From Actinomycetales bacterium (GTDB lineage: Bacteria > Actinomycetota > Actinomycetes > Mycobacteriales > Mycobacteriaceae): a stretch of DNA of 6,012 bases. The position numbers and the translations under genes were made by a program. Shown here one piece after another: positions 4,496 to 6,012 of the stretch. Every line of letters begins with the position of its first letter. Position 1 is the stretch's first letter. Location: the NCBI GenBank assembly GCA_012838715.1, contig DUOR01000445.1, forward strand, positions 1 to 6,012. Reading direction: 5' to 3'. The notes below the pieces were generated by a model. It saw only the letters and a list, made by a program, of their open reading frames with translations, was not told where the DNA came from and made no database searches.

Positions 4496-5534
4496 GCGCG
4501 GCCTCCCGGAGTGCGCTGCGGTCGTTGGACCAGGCGTCGTCGATGTGGGCGCCGACCAGCCCGTCCATGTGGATTCCGGCGGCGGCGCCGAAGATGATGT
4601 CGCCGATGAGCTCCGGTTCGTCGTCGGCGAGGCCGCCGGCGAGGTCGCGGCCGGCGATTTGCTCGTGCACGGCGTCGGCCTCGACGTGCTCGTCGAAGTA
4701 CCAGGTGACGTCGTCGCCGTGGCCGTGGCGGCGGAAGGCCCGGGCGTAGTGCTTGTTGGGGATGGGGGAGGTCATCTCGAAGGCGGCGAGCTGGCCGGCG
4801 ACGGCGCCGCGCAGCCGCCGGTGCAGGCCGAAGAAGCTCATCATGTTGAGGGACGCCAGCGTGATGGCGGGGACGGCGTCGACGTAGTGGTCGGGTTCGT
4901 CGGAAAGCCCCATGCCGCGCAGCGTGCGGGCGAAGATCTCGGCGTGCATGCGGCCGGGGCGGCCGTTGCCGTACTCGTCGGACTGGATTTCCACCATCGC
5001 CGCCTTCGCGCGGCCGCGCAGGCGGGGGAGCGCCCAGGAGTGGGGGTCGGCCTCGCGGAGGGTGTAGATGGTGCGCAGCACGAGGAACTCGCGCAGCTGG
5101 TCCTCGGTGGCGTGGCGGCCGGCCCACATGGCGAGGGTGGGCTTGGCCACCTCGTCCGTCATGGCGAACAGGGCCGCGGACACGTCGGCGCCGGTGGTGG
5201 GCGCCGGGTCGGGCGGGGTCACGGCGGCGCGCAGGGTGCGCTCGAATTCGGCCTCGATGCGGGCGCGGACGGCGAGCAGCCCGGGGTGCCATTCCCAGTC
5301 GCCGGCGACGTAGGGGGCGGGCCCGTAGTGCAGGAGATAAAGGAGGAAGAGCGTCAGCTGGAGGTCGTCGTCGTGCAGCAGGTCCGGGGTCGCGGCCAGG
5401 GCGGCGTCGACGGCGTCGCCGAAATCGGCGATGCGCCGGTCCGGGTCGTCGGCACGCCCGGTGATGACCTCCAGGAGAATTTCCCCGGCCGGCCCACGCG
5501 ACGTGGGTGCGTGGCGGATGGCGTCGTCGGGCAC
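4485..5534 (-). CDS. Haem-oxygenase-like diiron oxidase/oxygenase (HDO) family protein
   Basis: Predicted 349-residue cytoplasmic protein of the family annotated as 'iron-containing redox enzyme'. Residues 1-120 are a helical N-terminal region; 120-335 carry the haem-oxygenase-like fold. Conserved stretches are READPHSWALPRLRG (160-174), EIQSDEYGNG (182-191), NMMSFFGLHRRLRG (230-243) and FDEHVEADAVHEQ (280-292). Candidate iron ligands are Glu161, Glu187, His197, Glu253, His283, Asp287 and His290. They lie at a constant offset of 28 from the SznF ligands as I remember them (189, 215, 225, 281, 311, 315, 318). Members activate O2 at two irons; known reactions include N-hydroxylation and oxidative C-C cleavage. 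The substrate here is unknown, and SznF's C-terminal cupin is absent. The start is GTG, with GAGGGG 6 bases upstream. The 3' end overlaps the CDGSH gene. Confidence 0.92.
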   Translation of the reverse strand: MPDDAIRHAPTSRGPAGEILLEVITGRADDPDRRIADFGDAVDAALAATPDLLHDDDLQLTLFLLYLLHYGPAPYVAGDWEWHPGLLAVRARIEAEFERTLRAAVTPPDPAPTTGADVSAALFAMTDEVAKPTLAMWAGRHATEDQLREFLVLRTIYTLREADPHSWALPRLRGRAKAAMVEIQSDEYGNGRPGRMHAEIFARTLRGMGLSDEPDHYVDAVPAITLASLNMMSFFGLHRRLRGAVAGQLAAFEMTSPIPNKHYARAFRRHGHGDDVTWYFDEHVEADAVHEQIAGRDLAGGLADDEPELIGDIIFGAAAGIHMDGLVGAHIDDAWSNDRSALREAAHVH

Positions 5535-5551
5535 CGTGATCCCCTCATTTC

Positions 5552-5573
5552 CCGTTGATTTTCCGGTGATTTT
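5552..5573 (-). repeat. 11-bp direct repeat in the HDO leader
   Basis: On the + strand CCGTTGATTTT (5552-5562) is followed at once by CCGGTGATTTT (5563-5573), 10 of 11 bases identical. A looser partial copy, CCGTGAT, lies at 5534-5540 across the GTG start. Read leftward these are A-rich blocks between the likely transcription start and the ribosome site of the HDO gene. They could be paired binding sites for a regulator or simply an unstructured A-rich leader that helps translation. Confidence 0.6.
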
Positions 5574-5585
5574 TCAGTGAACGCC

Positions 5586-5591
5586 ATTCTA
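5586..5591 (-). promoter_or_regulatory. Candidate -10 of the HDO-CDGSH transcript
   Basis: Read leftward, TAGAAT matches TATAAT at 5 of 6 positions and is the best -10 hexamer in the divergent region. It would start transcription near 5578-5580 and give a leader of about 45 bases containing the direct repeats and the GAGGGG ribosome site. The -35 region is GC-rich and does not match consensus, which suggests the promoter may need an activator. Confidence 0.5.
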
Positions 5592-5719
5592 TGCAGCGCT
5601 TTCCGACGGGCCGGCCGGATTCCGCGGTGACGTGCGGCGATTGCCCGCACGCGGCGCGGAACCTCGGGCGCCACCGGTCGCCGCGACCCCGGGGCCTGCG
5701 CGTTTTCATGGTGTAAGCC

Positions 5720-5750
5720 GTTCACCCTTTCGCTCCGTGAACTGTACGTT
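5720..5750 (+). promoter_or_regulatory. Candidate promoter with GTTCAC-N11-GTGAAC operator
   Basis: TTCACC (5721-5726) and TACGTT (5745-5750) are spaced 18 bases and could be the -35 and -10 of the SDR-like gene, with a leader of about 57 bases. Overlapping them is a perfect inverted repeat, GTTCAC (5720-5725) and GTGAAC (5737-5742), separated by 11 bases. Its placement over the -35 and spacer is what a dimeric repressor would use. It could also serve the divergent HDO promoter about 130 bases away. The regulator is not in the window. Confidence 0.4.
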
Positions 5751-5813
5751 GGGCCGTGCAGACGAACCGACCATCCGTGCCGGGCCATCCGGCCGAGCGA
5801 GGAGAAGTGCGCC

Positions 5814-6012
5814 ATGCGCGTAGCCGTCATCGGGGCAACCGGAAATGCGGGGACGGCGGTGCTGCGCGCACTGGCCGGCACCCCGGAAGTCGAATCAATC
5901 GTGGGCGTGGCCCGCCGGGTGCCCGAGGCGGGAGGGGAGCCCTACGACGGGTGCGAATGGAAGTCCATCGACATCGCGGCCGCCACGCCCAAGGACGAGG
6001 CCGTCGCCGACC
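5814..6012 (+). CDS. NAD(P)-binding SDR/epimerase-like protein, 5' part only
   Basis: The first 66 residues are present; the gene runs off the right edge. The start MRVAVIGATGNAGTAVLRAL has the GATGNAG form (GxxGxxG) of the nucleotide loop of extended or atypical short-chain dehydrogenases and NAD-dependent epimerase/dehydratase proteins. The next strand, IVGVARR (29-35), ends in arginines, a hint of NADP preference, and WKSIDI (49-54) corresponds to the usual third-strand Asp. The ATG has AGGAG 9 bases upstream (5800-5804). The catalytic Tyr-x3-Lys lies beyond the window, so oxidoreductase or epimerase activity cannot be judged. It is divergent from the diiron-protein gene, with a 279-bp shared upstream region. 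Confidence 0.85.
   Translation, partial: MRVAVIGATGNAGTAVLRALAGTPEVESIVGVARRVPEAGGEPYDGCEWKSIDIAAATPKDEAVAD

Noticed and set aside
4222..5292. Second leftward frame overlapping the HDO gene
   Set aside because: Arg/Pro-rich frame-shifted shadow of the HDO and CDGSH genes, with no fold or motif.
4299..5558. Open frame of 419 codons on the + strand opposite the HDO and CDGSH genes
   Set aside because: Gly/Val/Ala-rich translation without domain signature, antisense to two genes with complete metal-binding motifs.
5354..5881. Leftward frame across the HDO promoter and the SDR-like start
   Set aside because: It would cross the divergent promoter region and overlap two better-supported genes on both sides; no motif and no ribosome site.
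1..6012. tRNA, rRNA or known riboswitch
   Set aside because: No cloverleaf, rRNA segment or recognised riboswitch core was seen in the intergenic regions on either strand by eye.

Overview
The window is strongly GC-rich and densely coded, with GTG/ATG starts, strong AGGAGG-type ribosome sites and some starts that look leaderless. The gene families (a Rho-N/SAP-type small protein with an actinobacterial DUF7218-like N-terminus, a haem-oxygenase-like diiron protein paired with a CDGSH protein, an AhpD-like protein, NAD alanine dehydrogenase) suggest an actinobacterium. Corynebacterium or another Mycobacteriales genus is my best guess, but the genus is inferred and not proven by the sequence.

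Layout. Bases 1-65 hold a strong hairpin terminator. A SulP-family anion transporter with a C-terminal STAS domain runs leftward (66-1904). It is divergent from a small basic protein of 101 residues (1978-2283, rightward). From 2284 to 2577 there is no gene. This convergent gap holds a 10-bp tandem repeat, a roughly 125-bp AT-richer element bounded by perfect 18-bp inverted repeats (MITE-like), and a run of GC palindromes. Four genes then run leftward. In transcription order they are a haem-oxygenase-like diiron oxidase/oxygenase (HDO, 5534 to 4485, GTG start), a CDGSH [2Fe-2S] protein overlapping it by 11 bp (4495 to 4283), an AhpD/carboxymuconolactone decarboxylase-family protein (4225 to 3758) and alanine dehydrogenase (3675 to 2578). 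A 279-bp divergent promoter region separates the HDO gene from the start of an NAD(P)-binding SDR/epimerase-like protein (5814 onward, cut by the window end).

How the genes may work together. The most interesting unit is the overlapping HDO-CDGSH pair. The HDO protein carries the full set of metal-ligand candidates at the spacing I recall for the N-oxygenase SznF, including the seventh carboxylate ligand, but it lacks SznF's C-terminal cupin. The overlapping CDGSH protein is a natural candidate for its electron donor. The substrate is unknown. The AhpD-like gene and ald follow on the same strand with gaps of 57 and 82 bp, each with its own plausible start signals, so shared transcription is possible but not shown. 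The remaining genes look like ordinary metabolism and transport.
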